From Rhodopirellula islandica (GTDB lineage: Bacteria; Planctomycetota; Planctomycetia; Pirellulales; Pirellulaceae): a stretch of DNA of 64,000 nucleotides. The stretch is from NCBI RefSeq assembly GCF_001027925.1, contig NZ_LECT01000007.1, positions 326,302 through 390,301 of the forward strand, given 5' to 3'. Each line of letters begins with the position of its first letter. The stretch's first letter is position 1. This document shows, piece by piece, positions 9,196 through 18,498 of this stretch. The translations under genes and the position numbers were made by a program. The notes beneath the pieces were generated by a model. It was not told the DNA's origin. It saw nothing but the letters and a program-made list of their open reading frames with translations, and ran no database searches.

Positions 9196-9642
9196 TCATT
9201 CGAACACGTAACGTGGATCGAACTGGATGCCATGTTTGCGCAATATCGCCAAGAACTCCTCTTGGAAGGTCAACTTCTTGTGATGCTCCTTTTGGTTTGC
9301 GATGTAGGCCATGACGGAATCCACAGACGATTCGCTGACGGAGAAGGCTCCGTACTTCGTCTGCCACTGGAACATTTTCAGTTTCGGGAAATGCTCGTGC
9401 ACCCAAACGCTTGAGTTGGATTTCAGATCACGCACGCAATCGGCAATTGTTTGTGTCGGATGCATGCCGACCAACAAATGAATGTGATCTGCGATTCCGC
9501 CGGCCGCCAGAAGGACATGTTTTCGCTTGCGAAGAATGCCACCGATGTAAGCGTAAAGGTCTTCCTGGAACTCGTCGGCAATCAATGGTTTTCGATCCTT
9601 GGTGCTCCAGATCAGATGGACACGCAAATTGGTGTACGCCAT
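9196..9642 (-). CDS. IS200/REP-associated type Y1 HUH transposase
   Basis: A 148-residue intact transposase of the Y1_Tnp (IS200-like) superfamily. The HUH motif is His53-Ile-His55 in ADHIHLLVG; the nucleophile is probably Tyr113 in MAYIANQKEHH, with Gln116 following as in Tyr-x-x-x-Gln family members. Length is typical (about 140-155). Such enzymes nick single-stranded DNA at hairpins. The four flanking hairpin-rich units are the likely substrates, and the gene would be a resident RAYT-type enzyme rather than a free IS. The ATG at 9642 follows a purine-containing stretch (gaggtgacta). No tnpB or orfB partner is present. Confidence 0.9.
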   Translation of the reverse strand: MAYTNLRVHLIWSTKDRKPLIADEFQEDLYAYIGGILRKRKHVLLAAGGIADHIHLLVGMHPTQTIADCVRDLKSNSSVWVHEHFPKLKMFQWQTKYGAFSVSESSVDSVMAYIANQKEHHKKLTFQEEFLAILRKHGIQFDPRYVFE

Positions 9643-9692
9643 GGTTAGTCACCTCGGATGAATGTTGGAAAGAACATTCAAGTGTAGCGATA

Positions 9693-9905
9693 CGCCGGCC
9701 CCGTCCGGGGCGTTGGATGTTGGGTTTGGTTCACGTTTCTCGTTCCTCGTTTCTCGGGGCTTCCACCCCGAGCTAACGACGACGGCCCCATCCGGGGCGG
9801 ATTCGTGGTTGACTCCGGAGGAGTCCGCGTTGGTAGCTCGGGGCAGAAGCCCCGAGAATCGTTGATGGCCACCATGAACATCGCCCCGGATGGGGCCGAC
9901 GTTGA
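9693..9905. repeat. Palindromic repeat unit 3
   Basis: A 213-bp copy upstream of the transposase gene. The first spacer differs from units 1-2: ggatgttgggtttggttcacg and a duplicated ctcgtt-cctcgtttctcgg. The order of palindromes is the same, and the unit ends in cgccccggatggggcc. Confidence 0.85.
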
Positions 9906-9959
9906 TGCGATGAGGGGCACGATCGGGCCACGAATTTCGAACGAAAACCCACATCGTTC

Positions 9960-10170
9960 GCCGGCCCCATCCGGGGCGTTGGATGTTGGGTTTGGCTCAC
10001 GTTTCTCGTTCCTCGGTCCTCGGGGCTTCCACCCCGAGCTAACGACGGCGGCCCCTCCGGGGCGGATTCGTGGTTGACTCCGGAGGAGTCCTCGTTGGTA
10101 GCTCGGGGCGGAAGCCCCGAGAACGTTGATGGCCAACATGAACATCGCCCCGGATGGGGCCGTCGTTGGT
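9960..10170. repeat. Palindromic repeat unit 4
   Basis: A 211-bp copy very close to unit 3 and ending about 70 bp from the stop codon of the AddA-like gene. Units 3 and 4 form one subfamily and units 1 and 2 another, as if each side of the transposase was made by local duplication. Confidence 0.85.
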
Positions 10171-10237
10171 TTGCATGATGCAACGCCCTCATTCGGGACG
10201 TTTGAATTTCATGTTCCGATGACGCTATTGCCTTCGA

Positions 10238-12994
10238 TCACGCGAATGACAACCGGCGGCTTGGCACGTCTTCCTTTTCATTTGTTGATGGTTCCACCGG
10301 TTCAATCTTCGAATCGCCAAACCAATTCGCGTCGCCGCTCTCGAACAACACCTCGCCTTCGGCGGTTGGGTCCGCCTCGCACTTCCAAGCGTGGTACAGC
10401 AGCGACGCGGCGGTTTTGTTGTTGAAATCCTGTTTGCCTGCCGGTGGGATCACCAAGTACAAACCTTGGCGAGCTCGTGTCATGGCGACGTACAGCAAGC
10501 ACATCGCCTCGGTCAATCGAGCGGCAACGGAACCGCCAAACACAGCTTGCCAACGCTTGGGAAGGAAGTGCCACTGGGCTTCCCCGACGGACCGACTGAG
10601 TCCGCGAGCTGGTTGCCCAATCTCGGGGATGTCGGCCAAGCATTGCGGTGATTGGCCCAACAACGCTTTGTGGATCTCAGGCAAGAAGACCGCGTCAAAT
10701 TCCAGCCCTTTGGATTGGTGAACGGTCATCACACGAACGACCGCGGCACGTGGGCGCTGGACACGTTTCTCATGAACCAGTTCGACGAAATCTCGCAGGC
10801 GACTGTCGGCGGTGTGTTGGTACAGCGTTGCCAGCTCGATCAGTTGTTCTAACCGCACGTTCTCACGACTGTCGCAGTGTGGCATCAACGCTTTCGCTAG
10901 GAACAAAATGGTTTTCGCGAGCCCCAGGTCTTCGATTTGAGCGCGAAGTTGATCGGCGGCTTCACCTTTGTCTTCGCTGTCCGAAAGTGGCAAGACAAAC
11001 TGCAGGGGGCTGTTGGCGATGTGCAATCGCCAGCGGCCGTCACCGGGATGTTCGGACATCATCAACGCTGACAAAATCCATCGCACCGCGACGGAATCGA
11101 CCAACGGGTTGCCGCCCTCGGCACTGACGTCGACATCGAGGTGTTCCAAACGGTTGATCAGGCCGCCGACGGTGCTGTTGGTGCGAGTCAACACGCCAAT
11201 CGTCAGGTGCGGGGACCGGTGATGTAATTCGGCAATTTGTTTCGCAACGTCGTCCAGCAACCCTTTCTGAATGTCAGCGGCAGATGGTTTGCTCTTCGTT
11301 TTTTCATCCGCATCCGCTGGCAGTTTCAGGTTCAGTTCCGCGGTCCGAAATTGAACGAAACCGGGCAGCTCCTTCGCTGCTGTGTGCTTGGGGAATCGCT
11401 TGGCGAACCGCTTCAGCGACTTGGCTTCGTAGTAAGCTTTGTCAGCGGGATTGGGTGGGTCGGTGCCCTCTGCCATCGGGTGACGAGGCAAATGCTGGAA
11501 CGCGTTGGTGACCGCGTCGAGCACCACGCTGCTGCTGCGATAGCTTTCGTCTTGTTGCTTGGCGATGATACCTGGAATCTGTTTGTCGACGGCATCGAAG
11601 ATCTCCGCCACGCCCCCTCGCCAACCGTAGATGGCTTGCTTGGTATCGCCGACACAGAAAAATGACTTGGAGCGTTTGGGATCGAGGACGTTGGACGCGG
11701 AATCCGCCGAATCACTCGTGACCGATTGAGCCAGCAAACGAAGGACTTGCCACTGCACCGGGGAGGTGTCTTGGAACTCGTCCAGCAGCAGGTGATCGAT
11801 CGAGGCATCGAGTCGGTCTTGCAGCGTGTGATTGTCAAGCTGCGTGAACACGCCGGCCAAGCGGACGGCGATGTCATCAAACGCCAGGGCCCGTTGGGCT
11901 TGCTTGACCAATTGAATCAACGTGTCGTAGTGATCGACCAAGGTGCCGGTGGCTTGGTTTTGAGCCCGCAGCAACGATAGGGACTCGTGCCGGGCGACTT
12001 CATAGATCAAGTCGAACTCGGGATCCAAACCGGGCGGGAACTTGCTGCGTCCAAATTTGACTTCTTCGCCATGCAACCGCGCCTTCGCAATGTTCTTGGT
12101 CAGCGTGGCTTCGACCAGCGGTCCGAACTCGCGAATTTCGAGGCTGTTGGCTGCGGATTCGAGTGCTTTGACGAGCGACTTTTGTGGCACTTTGGCGGAT
12201 CGGAGCATCCCCGCTGTGCGGGTGATGTCGGCCGACTCAGGCAGCTCGGGGACTTTCAATTGGTCCCAGCGTTCGACGTCGGCTTGGCGAGCCAAGTGAT
12301 AGGTGTTCTCCACCACATCGATCAATTCGCGAGCGATATTGCGTTTGACATCGCCGCGGCTGAGCATGGAGATCAGCGTTTCGGTTTCGGCGGGCTGCAG
12401 GGACTCGATCAAGTTTCCAATCGCGACTTGGCGCAACCAGATCTCCTCGACCTCGTCCGTCAAACGCCAGCCGGGCGGCAGATCCAATTCAAACGGCAGT
12501 GCCCGGGCGAGTTGCGAGAACAGACTGTCCAGCGTGCAAATGCGCAACCGGTGAATGTTGCGCAGCAAGCGATGGAAGAGTTGACCGCAGACGTGACGCG
12601 GCAAGCCTTCAATGCCGACTTGTTGCCGTAATTCCGCGATCGCTTTTTCGCTCGGATCGATCGCGGCTTTGCCAAGCGTGATCAGCACCCGTTCCAGGAT
12701 TTCGCCCGCTGCTTTGCGAGTGAATGTGGTTGCGAGAATCGTTTCCGGTGGCGCACCGGTCAGCAGAATCTTCAGCAACCGAGCGGTGAGTTGGTAGGTC
12801 TTGCCCGTGCCGGCGGAGGCACGCACCAGCGTCGGCTCGAAGGCTTCTCGCAGCGTCGCCGGTGACTCAACAACGTAGTCCAGCTCATCGGGAAGCCATT
12901 CGTCCTCGTGCAGCAGGTCTGCTTCGGAAGGTTGGACGTCTTCGTCGAAGAACGGGTTGTCGTCAAACAGCGGGTGTTCGGATGGGGGGCTCAT
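10238..12994 (-). CDS. UvrD/AddA-like helicase subunit without nuclease domain
   Basis: A 918-residue superfamily 1A helicase. All main motifs are visible: Walker A ASAGTGKT (residues 59-66), Ia ATTFTRKAAGEI, II LLLDEFQDTS, III FFCVGDTKQAIYGWRGG, IV YRSSSVVLDAV, V MTVHQSKGLEFDAVFLP and VI YVAMTRARQGLYLV. The order and DEFQDTS favour the RecB/AddA branch. Unlike full AddA (about 1,200 residues), the chain ends about 90 residues after motif VI, so the C-terminal PD-(D/E)XK nuclease domain is absent. Its ATG overlaps the stop of the AddB-like gene (ATGA, 12991-12994), so the two are translationally coupled and presumably form a complex for double-strand-break end processing. The longer upstream frame lies inside the AddB-like gene and is rejected. 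Confidence 0.9.
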   Translation of the reverse strand: MSPPSEHPLFDDNPFFDEDVQPSEADLLHEDEWLPDELDYVVESPATLREAFEPTLVRASAGTGKTYQLTARLLKILLTGAPPETILATTFTRKAAGEILERVLITLGKAAIDPSEKAIAELRQQVGIEGLPRHVCGQLFHRLLRNIHRLRICTLDSLFSQLARALPFELDLPPGWRLTDEVEEIWLRQVAIGNLIESLQPAETETLISMLSRGDVKRNIARELIDVVENTYHLARQADVERWDQLKVPELPESADITRTAGMLRSAKVPQKSLVKALESAANSLEIREFGPLVEATLTKNIAKARLHGEEVKFGRSKFPPGLDPEFDLIYEVARHESLSLLRAQNQATGTLVDHYDTLIQLVKQAQRALAFDDIAVRLAGVFTQLDNHTLQDRLDASIDHLLLDEFQDTSPVQWQVLRLLAQSVTSDSADSASNVLDPKRSKSFFCVGDTKQAIYGWRGGVAEIFDAVDKQIPGIIAKQQDESYRSSSVVLDAVTNAFQHLPRHPMAEGTDPPNPADKAYYEAKSLKRFAKRFPKHTAAKELPGFVQFRTAELNLKLPADADEKTKSKPSAADIQKGLLDDVAKQIAELHHRSPHLTIGVLTRTNSTVGGLINRLEHLDVDVSAEGGNPLVDSVAVRWILSALMMSEHPGDGRWRLHIANSPLQFVLPLSDSEDKGEAADQLRAQIEDLGLAKTILFLAKALMPHCDSRENVRLEQLIELATLYQHTADSRLRDFVELVHEKRVQRPRAAVVRVMTVHQSKGLEFDAVFLPEIHKALLGQSPQCLADIPEIGQPARGLSRSVGEAQWHFLPKRWQAVFGGSVAARLTEAMCLLYVAMTRARQGLYLVIPPAGKQDFNNKTAASLLYHAWKCEADPTAEGEVLFESGDANWFGDSKIEPVEPSTNEKEDVPSRRLSFA

Positions 12995-15903
12995 TCGAAG
13001 GCCTCCGTCTCGTCGTCCATGGGAATGAACACGCTTTCGTTCATCAGCATTTCGTAATCGTCGTATTCGACGCCATTGGGATTCGGATCGAAGTGGCACG
13101 CACGAATTTCGCGAACGCAGTGGTGAATCAATTCGTCTGCCGCGGCAAATTGGGACGGCGTGAACTCGGCGAGATTGATTTGCGTTTCGGTGTCCTTTTC
13201 GGCGACGTTGAAGTATCCCAGTTCCACATCCACCGGGTCGGCATCGATCCCCAGATCGGGAATGAAGCGACGATACAGCGGCAACTGCAGATCCACCCAC
13301 TGGGTGGAGCCATCGGGCAATTTCTTCAAGTGCTTCTTTTCCGGTTTGTGACCGTGTGTTTTGTAGTCCAGGATCGCCCAGCGTCCGGTTTCAGGATGAA
13401 AGTCGATGCGGTCAAAGCGTCCCCGAAGGCCCGTGAATTCTCCATCGAGAACGATGCCGGTTGGCTTCTTCGGTTTGCCGGTGATCGGATGAATTTCTTT
13501 TTCATCGACGGCGTCTTCCACCGCGTGAATTTGCCATCCGGCGGCGGCTCGCTCGGCTTGTCGAAGGGCGACCGTTTTCAGTCGCCGCTGGGCTTGGCGA
13601 ACTTGCAGCTTCACGGTCGTGGACGTGTTGTCGCCAAAGTGTTTGGCCGCGTATCGGTGCAGTTCCTCAATCAAGGCCTCTTCGATGCGTTTCGGATCCG
13701 TTTCGTTTTTGTAGTCGCTGTCGCCGAACTCTTCGAGCGCACCGTGAACCAAGTCGCCAAACTGGTTGGCGGCCAGTTCCAAGGGCGAATCGTCCAGCGG
13801 TCGCAGTCTCAAAACATGTCGCAGGTAAAACCGGTAGGGGCAGGCGAGGTAGGCGGAGAATGCAGTGACACTGAGTGTGTGGATCGTCCGTCCCGGTTCG
13901 GGCGGCGGAGGCGCGAAATACGCTTTGGAATCAACGCTGACCACAGGTGGAGGCTGGATCGGTTGAATCTCGACCTTGGGACGCGGGATGGTTAGCAGAT
14001 CGCAAACACGTTTCGCCGCTTCTTCGGGAGTCGCCGCGGCGAGCAGGCGTGATGGCGGTGTGGGGGATCCGTCGGCGGAGTGCGAGCCGACCAGGAAGCG
14101 AACCGTTTCGCGAGAGGTCAGCAATTGCTGCATCGCATGCACGTCCCGAGCGTAGCGGCGATCGTTGGCGGATTGATGCAGCGTCGATCGCAGTGACTGA
14201 GGCAAGAACGGGTCACCCGATTGAGCTTCGGGAACAAACGGATGGTTCAAGCCGCAAACGATGAGAGCAGGCGAATCATCGAGGGCAAGGTCCAACCAAC
14301 CCAGCAACTCGATTTCGGTGGGCGAAGGATCATCGACCCAGCGCACTTCGCTCATCCGCGAGGACAGCATCTCGACTGCGACGGCACCGTCCACCGGCTC
14401 GTCGAGCGACGGGCTGAGGTCGCCGAACCGGTGAAGCAACCGGAAGACAGCGTGAATGGCTTGCTGTGTTCGGGAAAGGGAGGCATCGGGTTCGGTGTCG
14501 TCGTTCTCTTTCGAACCTTCGTCATCCACAGGCACGAGCGAAGGAGCGACATCACCATACAGCTCGATCAAAATCGCCTGCAGCGTTTCGCTCCATTGCC
14601 GAATCGGTTGTTGCTGCGAGTCTTCGATCAAGGGCGACAACCACTGATCCAGCACATCGCGAATTTGATTGGCGGTTAGGGACTGTTGGACTTCTTCGGG
14701 CAGCGGTTCATCGACGGACCGAGGGAACGCGGACGAGAGCAGCTGATCCAGCTCTCGCAACCACTTTTCCGAGTTGGGATCGTCGGGGCACCGCTCGCTG
14801 ACGTAACGAGCCACGTCGGCGTGACGCACGAGCGCCGCCAACGATCGCCAGGTGCGTCGTTGCAGGTACGTCACGACCAAGTGCATCAAACGCCCGACGG
14901 CGGTTTGTCCGACTCGGTGGCCCAAGTGTCGGTGCGTGGCAACGCCTAGCAAATCGCAGCGGTTCTCGATCGGTTCGACTTGCGATTCATCGGTGACGCC
15001 AATCGTGATTTGATCGACGCGGTACTTCTGGCCAAACTCGGCCAGCGTTTCCATCACGGCGGCGGTTTGATCCGAGATCTCTCCCGCGGGAATCAGTTGA
15101 CCGTCTTGCAGAGGCAAGCTGTGCGATTGCCAACGATTTGAGATCAGGTTTCCAAACGAATCGAAACGTTTCGCCAGACTTTCGGGAGCCGCCACCAAAG
15201 CCGTGATCGCGGCGGACTTCTTGGACGATTCGACTTGGTGCAGCATCGAAACCAGCAGTTTGGAAATGTCGGTGGTTCCGATCAACACCATCGGCCGCGT
15301 CGCGCGACAAGCGTTCTGACGAATCGCATCGAGTTGAGCTTCGTTGGGATCGGCCTTTCCCGCGGCTGCCAACTCTGCCAAGTAGGCTTTCATCAAGTCG
15401 ACAAAGAATTGCCAACGACGACGCTCACCGGCCGAGTCGCACATCTCAAGGACATCAGCGTAGGTCAATCCTTCGGCAGCGATGGAATTGTGCAACCGCC
15501 GCATCGTGCCGCCCAGTTCCAGCCAAGCGTCGGCGGCATCGGGCGCCGGCGGGCTGGAGATCAAGACGCTCAAGTCGTCTTGGTTGGCGGCCGCCAGGAC
15601 CCGGGCCCAAGCCAGGGTCTGTTCGAAATCGAGTGCTGCGGTGTCGGATTCGTACAGGCGAGATGGCAGGTCGCCGACCGTCAGCATTCGCGGGGAGTGC
15701 AGGGTTTGCTCCGCCGCGTTGGCCTCTGCAAGCAGAAGTTCCTTCATGCGATCAATCGCGCGGCGGGACGGGAACACCAAATCCAAGTGCGACAAATCCC
15801 AGTCGCCTTTGGTTTGGGATTTTGGCCCGTTGGTTTCTTTCAGCCACTGCAGACTCGAGATCAGCAGTGGTTGGTTCCATCCCAGAAAGATTGTTTGCGT
15901 CAT
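12991..15903 (-). CDS. AddB/RecB-like PD-(D/E)XK nuclease subunit
   Basis: A 970-residue AddB-like protein. The C-terminal quarter is a PDDEXK_1 nuclease: SAYLACPYRFYLRHVL, then GDLVHGALEEF, GRFDRIDFHPETG, AILDYKTH (Asp846-Tyr-Lys848) and QLPLYRRF. The N-terminus (IFLGWNQPLLISSLQWL) sits where AddB has a P-loop but has lost the GxGKT signature. One Cys (LACPYRF) is in the position of the first ligand of the AddB iron-sulphur cluster; the final cysteine triplet seems incomplete (only CVREIRAC near the end), so a cluster is doubtful. It is the only nuclease of the pair. The ATG at 15903 is chosen over a TTG three codons earlier. The Rieske gene ends 72 bp upstream. Confidence 0.87.
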   Translation of the reverse strand: MTQTIFLGWNQPLLISSLQWLKETNGPKSQTKGDWDLSHLDLVFPSRRAIDRMKELLLAEANAAEQTLHSPRMLTVGDLPSRLYESDTAALDFEQTLAWARVLAAANQDDLSVLISSPPAPDAADAWLELGGTMRRLHNSIAAEGLTYADVLEMCDSAGERRRWQFFVDLMKAYLAELAAAGKADPNEAQLDAIRQNACRATRPMVLIGTTDISKLLVSMLHQVESSKKSAAITALVAAPESLAKRFDSFGNLISNRWQSHSLPLQDGQLIPAGEISDQTAAVMETLAEFGQKYRVDQITIGVTDESQVEPIENRCDLLGVATHRHLGHRVGQTAVGRLMHLVVTYLQRRTWRSLAALVRHADVARYVSERCPDDPNSEKWLRELDQLLSSAFPRSVDEPLPEEVQQSLTANQIRDVLDQWLSPLIEDSQQQPIRQWSETLQAILIELYGDVAPSLVPVDDEGSKENDDTEPDASLSRTQQAIHAVFRLLHRFGDLSPSLDEPVDGAVAVEMLSSRMSEVRWVDDPSPTEIELLGWLDLALDDSPALIVCGLNHPFVPEAQSGDPFLPQSLRSTLHQSANDRRYARDVHAMQQLLTSRETVRFLVGSHSADGSPTPPSRLLAAATPEEAAKRVCDLLTIPRPKVEIQPIQPPPVVSVDSKAYFAPPPPEPGRTIHTLSVTAFSAYLACPYRFYLRHVLRLRPLDDSPLELAANQFGDLVHGALEEFGDSDYKNETDPKRIEEALIEELHRYAAKHFGDNTSTTVKLQVRQAQRRLKTVALRQAERAAAGWQIHAVEDAVDEKEIHPITGKPKKPTGIVLDGEFTGLRGRFDRIDFHPETGRWAILDYKTHGHKPEKKHLKKLPDGSTQWVDLQLPLYRRFIPDLGIDADPVDVELGYFNVAEKDTETQINLAEFTPSQFAAADELIHHCVREIRACHFDPNPNGVEYDDYEMLMNESVFIPMDDETEAFE

Positions 15904-15975
15904 TCGGTTCAAATTGGGGATTCGCGGTGGGGGGCGAGCGGGGAACGCAGAGTCGAATGCGGCGGAAACGCGGTG

Positions 15976-16296
15976 CTATTCCGCGTCCGGCTTTTCTCGC
16001 ACCCAAACCTCGTCGTTCTCAATTTTGATGTCGAAGCAATCGACTTTGGTTCGCGGGTTGTCTTCCCAGGTGCCGTCCTTGATGCAGAATCGCCACGCGT
16101 GCCAAGGGCAAGTCACGGTGTTTTCTTCGACGTGACCTTCGGCCAGCGACGCACCCATGTGGGGGCACAGATCGTCGATCGCGTACCATTCGTCGCCTTT
16201 GCGGAAAACCGCGACCATTCGGCCGTCGACGGGGACCGCTTTGCCGACGTTGTCTTCAAAATCGGAAACCTTCCCAACGCTTTCGTATTCGCTCAT
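15976..16296 (-). CDS. Rieske [2Fe-2S] ferredoxin-like protein
   Basis: A 106-residue single-domain Rieske protein. Ligands are visible as Cys44-Pro-His46 and Cys63-Pro-Trp-His66 (CPHMGASL and CPWHAWRF), the spacing of NirD-like and dioxygenase-ferredoxin types. There is no signal peptide, so it is cytoplasmic. It lacks a neighbouring oxygenase or nitrite reductase, so its partner is unknown. The start at 16296 removes a 29-residue extension that carries no domain. It is divergent from the radical SAM gene, with 179 bp between them that must hold both promoters. Confidence 0.92.
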   Translation of the reverse strand: MSEYESVGKVSDFEDNVGKAVPVDGRMVAVFRKGDEWYAIDDLCPHMGASLAEGHVEENTVTCPWHAWRFCIKDGTWEDNPRTKVDCFDIKIENDEVWVREKPDAE

Positions 16297-16475
16297 GTCT
16301 TGATTCTCTGTTTGGTGTGGACTTCGTTCTCGCCGCTCAGCGTTCTGATCCCCCGTTTTATCGCACCCCAGCCGATTCCCCAATGAGGCTGAGGATGACT
16401 CGGGCGGCCAGATTCGCTTTAATGGACATCTGGTCGTCGCTTGACCACTCGATCCGTCTTTGGTGCCAGTTTTTT

Positions 16476-18314
16476 ATGATTCATCACGAACTCCGACGAA
16501 AACTCGAATCACGCGTTTTGCCGCACGTGCAAACGCCGGCTCAGTACGTCGGTGGGGAACGCAATATCGTTGTCAAAGACCATCGCAAACTTCGCGGGAA
16601 AATCGCCGTTGGGTTCCCTGACGCGTACACGATCGGGATGAGCCACCACGGGTTGCAAGTGCTCTATTCGATGATCAATCGGCGGGACGATTGGTGTGCG
16701 GAGCGAGTCTTCATGCCTTGGCCGGACATGGAAGCGAAACTGCGTGAGCATCACTTGCCGCTGTACACGCTGGAAACGTTCACGCCGCTGAACGAGTTTG
16801 ACGTGATCGGGTTGTCGCTGCAGTACGAAATCAGTTCGCCGAATGTGTTGACGATGGTCGACCTGGGCGGCCTGCCGCTGGACGCGGTTGATCGAACGAT
16901 GGCGGATCCGTTGTTGGTCGCGGGAGGGCCGTGTTGTCAGAATCCCGAACCGATGGCCGACGTCTTCGATGTGATGGTGACTGGCGATGGTGAACCGGCA
17001 CTGCCTGAAATCTGTGACTTGTGGATCAGTCTTCGCGAAGAGGTTCGCTTGCCCGATGGAACGTATGCGACCGGCGAAGAGGGCCGGAAACAACGCGAAG
17101 AAGCCTTGGCCCGCGTCGCCCAACAATTGCCGTACGCCTATGTGCCCCGGTTCTACGAGCCCCAGTATTCGGACAACAACCGAATTGGATCGATTGTCCG
17201 AACGCGAGACGACGTGCCAGAAACGATCGCACCCAGCGTGATCAGTGACTTGGATGGCATGCCGTTGCCAACCGAGCCCATTGTTCCATATGTCAACTGC
17301 GTGCACGACCGAATCGCGATCGAGATCATGCGTGGTTGCCCGCACCTGTGCCGGTTCTGTCAGAGCACGGTCATCAAACGCCCGCTGCGAATTCGGGAGG
17401 TCGACACGATCGTCGACGCCGCGCTGGAGAGCTACCGCAGCACAGGCTTCAACGAGATCAGCATTCTGTCGCTCTCCAGCAGTGACTACCCGCACTTTGC
17501 GGAGCTTGTGAAGCGGCTGCATGAAGTCTTTGTGCCGCTGGATGTGAACATCAGTGTGCCGAGTTTGCGAGTCAACGACCAACTGCGAACGCTGCCGGAA
17601 TTGCTGGGAAGCACCCGGCGGAAATCGCTGACGTTGGCACCCGAAGTGGCTCGGGATGACATGCGGCAGCAGATTCGCAAGAAGATCAAGAACAGCGATT
17701 TGATCGAGGGATGCCGGGCGGCATTCCAGAACGGTTTCGAAAGCGTGAAGCTGTACTTCATGTGCGGTTTGCCGGGGGAACGTCCGGTCGATTTGGACGG
17801 CATCGTGGACTTGGCGGAAACGATTTCCACGGTCGGCAAAGAGGTCAATGGTCGGTACGCCCGAGTCACGGCCAGCGTCTCAAATTTCGTCCCGAAATCG
17901 CACACACCGTATCAATGGAACGGGATGCAGTCTCGCGAATACTTCCAGTGGGCACACAGCTACCTTTGGAAACGCCGCAAAATTCGCAGCGTGAACATCA
18001 AGTGTCACGACATCGAAACAAGCTTGTTGGAAGGCGTGATCAGCCGCGGCGACCGGCGAACCGGAAAGGCCATTCGGCTGGCTTGGGAACGCGGGGCTCG
18101 CATGGATGGCTGGACCGAACACCTGGATGCCGATCGTTGGTGGCAATCGATCCAGGACGCTGGCATTGATATCGATCAACAGGTGCATCAGAAGTACGAG
18201 ATGATGGACAAGCTCCCCTGGGATCACGTCAACGTGAAGTTCGGGCGTGCTTACCTCGAAAAAGAACAGTCTCGTGCCACCGTTCAGTTGACCGACATGG
18301 CCAACGCGACGTAG
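16476..18314 (+). CDS. B12-binding-domain radical SAM protein (TIGR03960-like)
   Basis: A 612-residue radical SAM protein. The N-terminal third contains a B12-binding-like fold (KLRGKIAVGFPDAYTIGMSHHGLQVLY; DVIGLSLQYEIS; LLVAGGPC). The radical SAM core begins at about residue 280 with the cluster motif Cys288-x3-Cys292-x2-Cys295 (GCPHLCRFCQ), then ILSLSSSDYPHF and the second-half GFESVKLYFMCGLPGE. This matches the TIGR03960 family, which in many bacteria is fused to or next to a DUF2344 protein; none is found here. The ATG at 16476 follows a T-rich stretch; an earlier TTG-type frame extends into the intergenic region. The reaction is unknown; a tRNA or ribosome-related methylthiolation role has been guessed for relatives but is unproven. 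Confidence 0.88.
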   Translation: MIHHELRRKLESRVLPHVQTPAQYVGGERNIVVKDHRKLRGKIAVGFPDAYTIGMSHHGLQVLYSMINRRDDWCAERVFMPWPDMEAKLREHHLPLYTLETFTPLNEFDVIGLSLQYEISSPNVLTMVDLGGLPLDAVDRTMADPLLVAGGPCCQNPEPMADVFDVMVTGDGEPALPEICDLWISLREEVRLPDGTYATGEEGRKQREEALARVAQQLPYAYVPRFYEPQYSDNNRIGSIVRTRDDVPETIAPSVISDLDGMPLPTEPIVPYVNCVHDRIAIEIMRGCPHLCRFCQSTVIKRPLRIREVDTIVDAALESYRSTGFNEISILSLSSSDYPHFAELVKRLHEVFVPLDVNISVPSLRVNDQLRTLPELLGSTRRKSLTLAPEVARDDMRQQIRKKIKNSDLIEGCRAAFQNGFESVKLYFMCGLPGERPVDLDGIVDLAETISTVGKEVNGRYARVTASVSNFVPKSHTPYQWNGMQSREYFQWAHSYLWKRRKIRSVNIKCHDIETSLLEGVISRGDRRTGKAIRLAWERGARMDGWTEHLDADRWWQSIQDAGIDIDQQVHQKYEMMDKLPWDHVNVKFGRAYLEKEQSRATVQLTDMANAT

Positions 18315-18426
18315 CAACGTTCGATCAATGCGCGTCGGGTTGTCGTAGTGGACGAAGCGATGAGTCCTGCCAAAGGATTCGTGGCCTCGCCCATTACGAC
18401 AGCAATTGGCCGTGTCCAGGCAAGTC

Positions 18427-18450
18427 ACACCCCGCAATGCTGCGGGGTGT
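18427..18450. other. Perfect 10-bp hairpin
   Basis: ACACCCCGCA and TGCGGGGTGT arms with a 4-nt loop (atgc), about 110 bp after the radical SAM stop and 49 bp before the metallophosphoesterase start. There is no T tract on either strand, so it may be an attenuator-like or mRNA-stabilising hairpin, or a remnant of a REP-like repeat. Confidence 0.6.
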
Positions 18451-18498
18451 GGCGTTCACCTGTCTCTTTCTTCCAGTATTTCCCAACAAGACCAACCG

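Larger units (their letters stand above)
8741..10170. mobile_element. REPtron-like locus: HUH transposase between palindromic repeat units
   Basis: Four related units of about 203-213 bp lie two on each side of an IS200-like transposase gene (9196-9642). Each unit is itself a long inverted repeat: it begins with GGCCCCATCCGGGGCG or a variant and ends with its reverse complement. Inside are ctcggggcttccaccccgag and ctcggggcggaagccccgag hairpins. This matches the known association of RAYT-type transposases with REP/BIME palindromes in other bacteria. The boundaries given are the outermost repeat ends; there is no simple terminal repeat of an IS. Confidence 0.75.

Noticed and set aside
8768-10192. 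Several open frames of 70-160 codons on both strands with ARGGSPE or similar strings
   Set aside because: They are translations of the palindromic units around the transposase; the same DNA is open in several frames and has no independent coding signal.
18427-18450. Hairpin as an intrinsic terminator of the radical SAM gene
   Set aside because: No T tract follows on either strand and it is over 100 bp from the stop.
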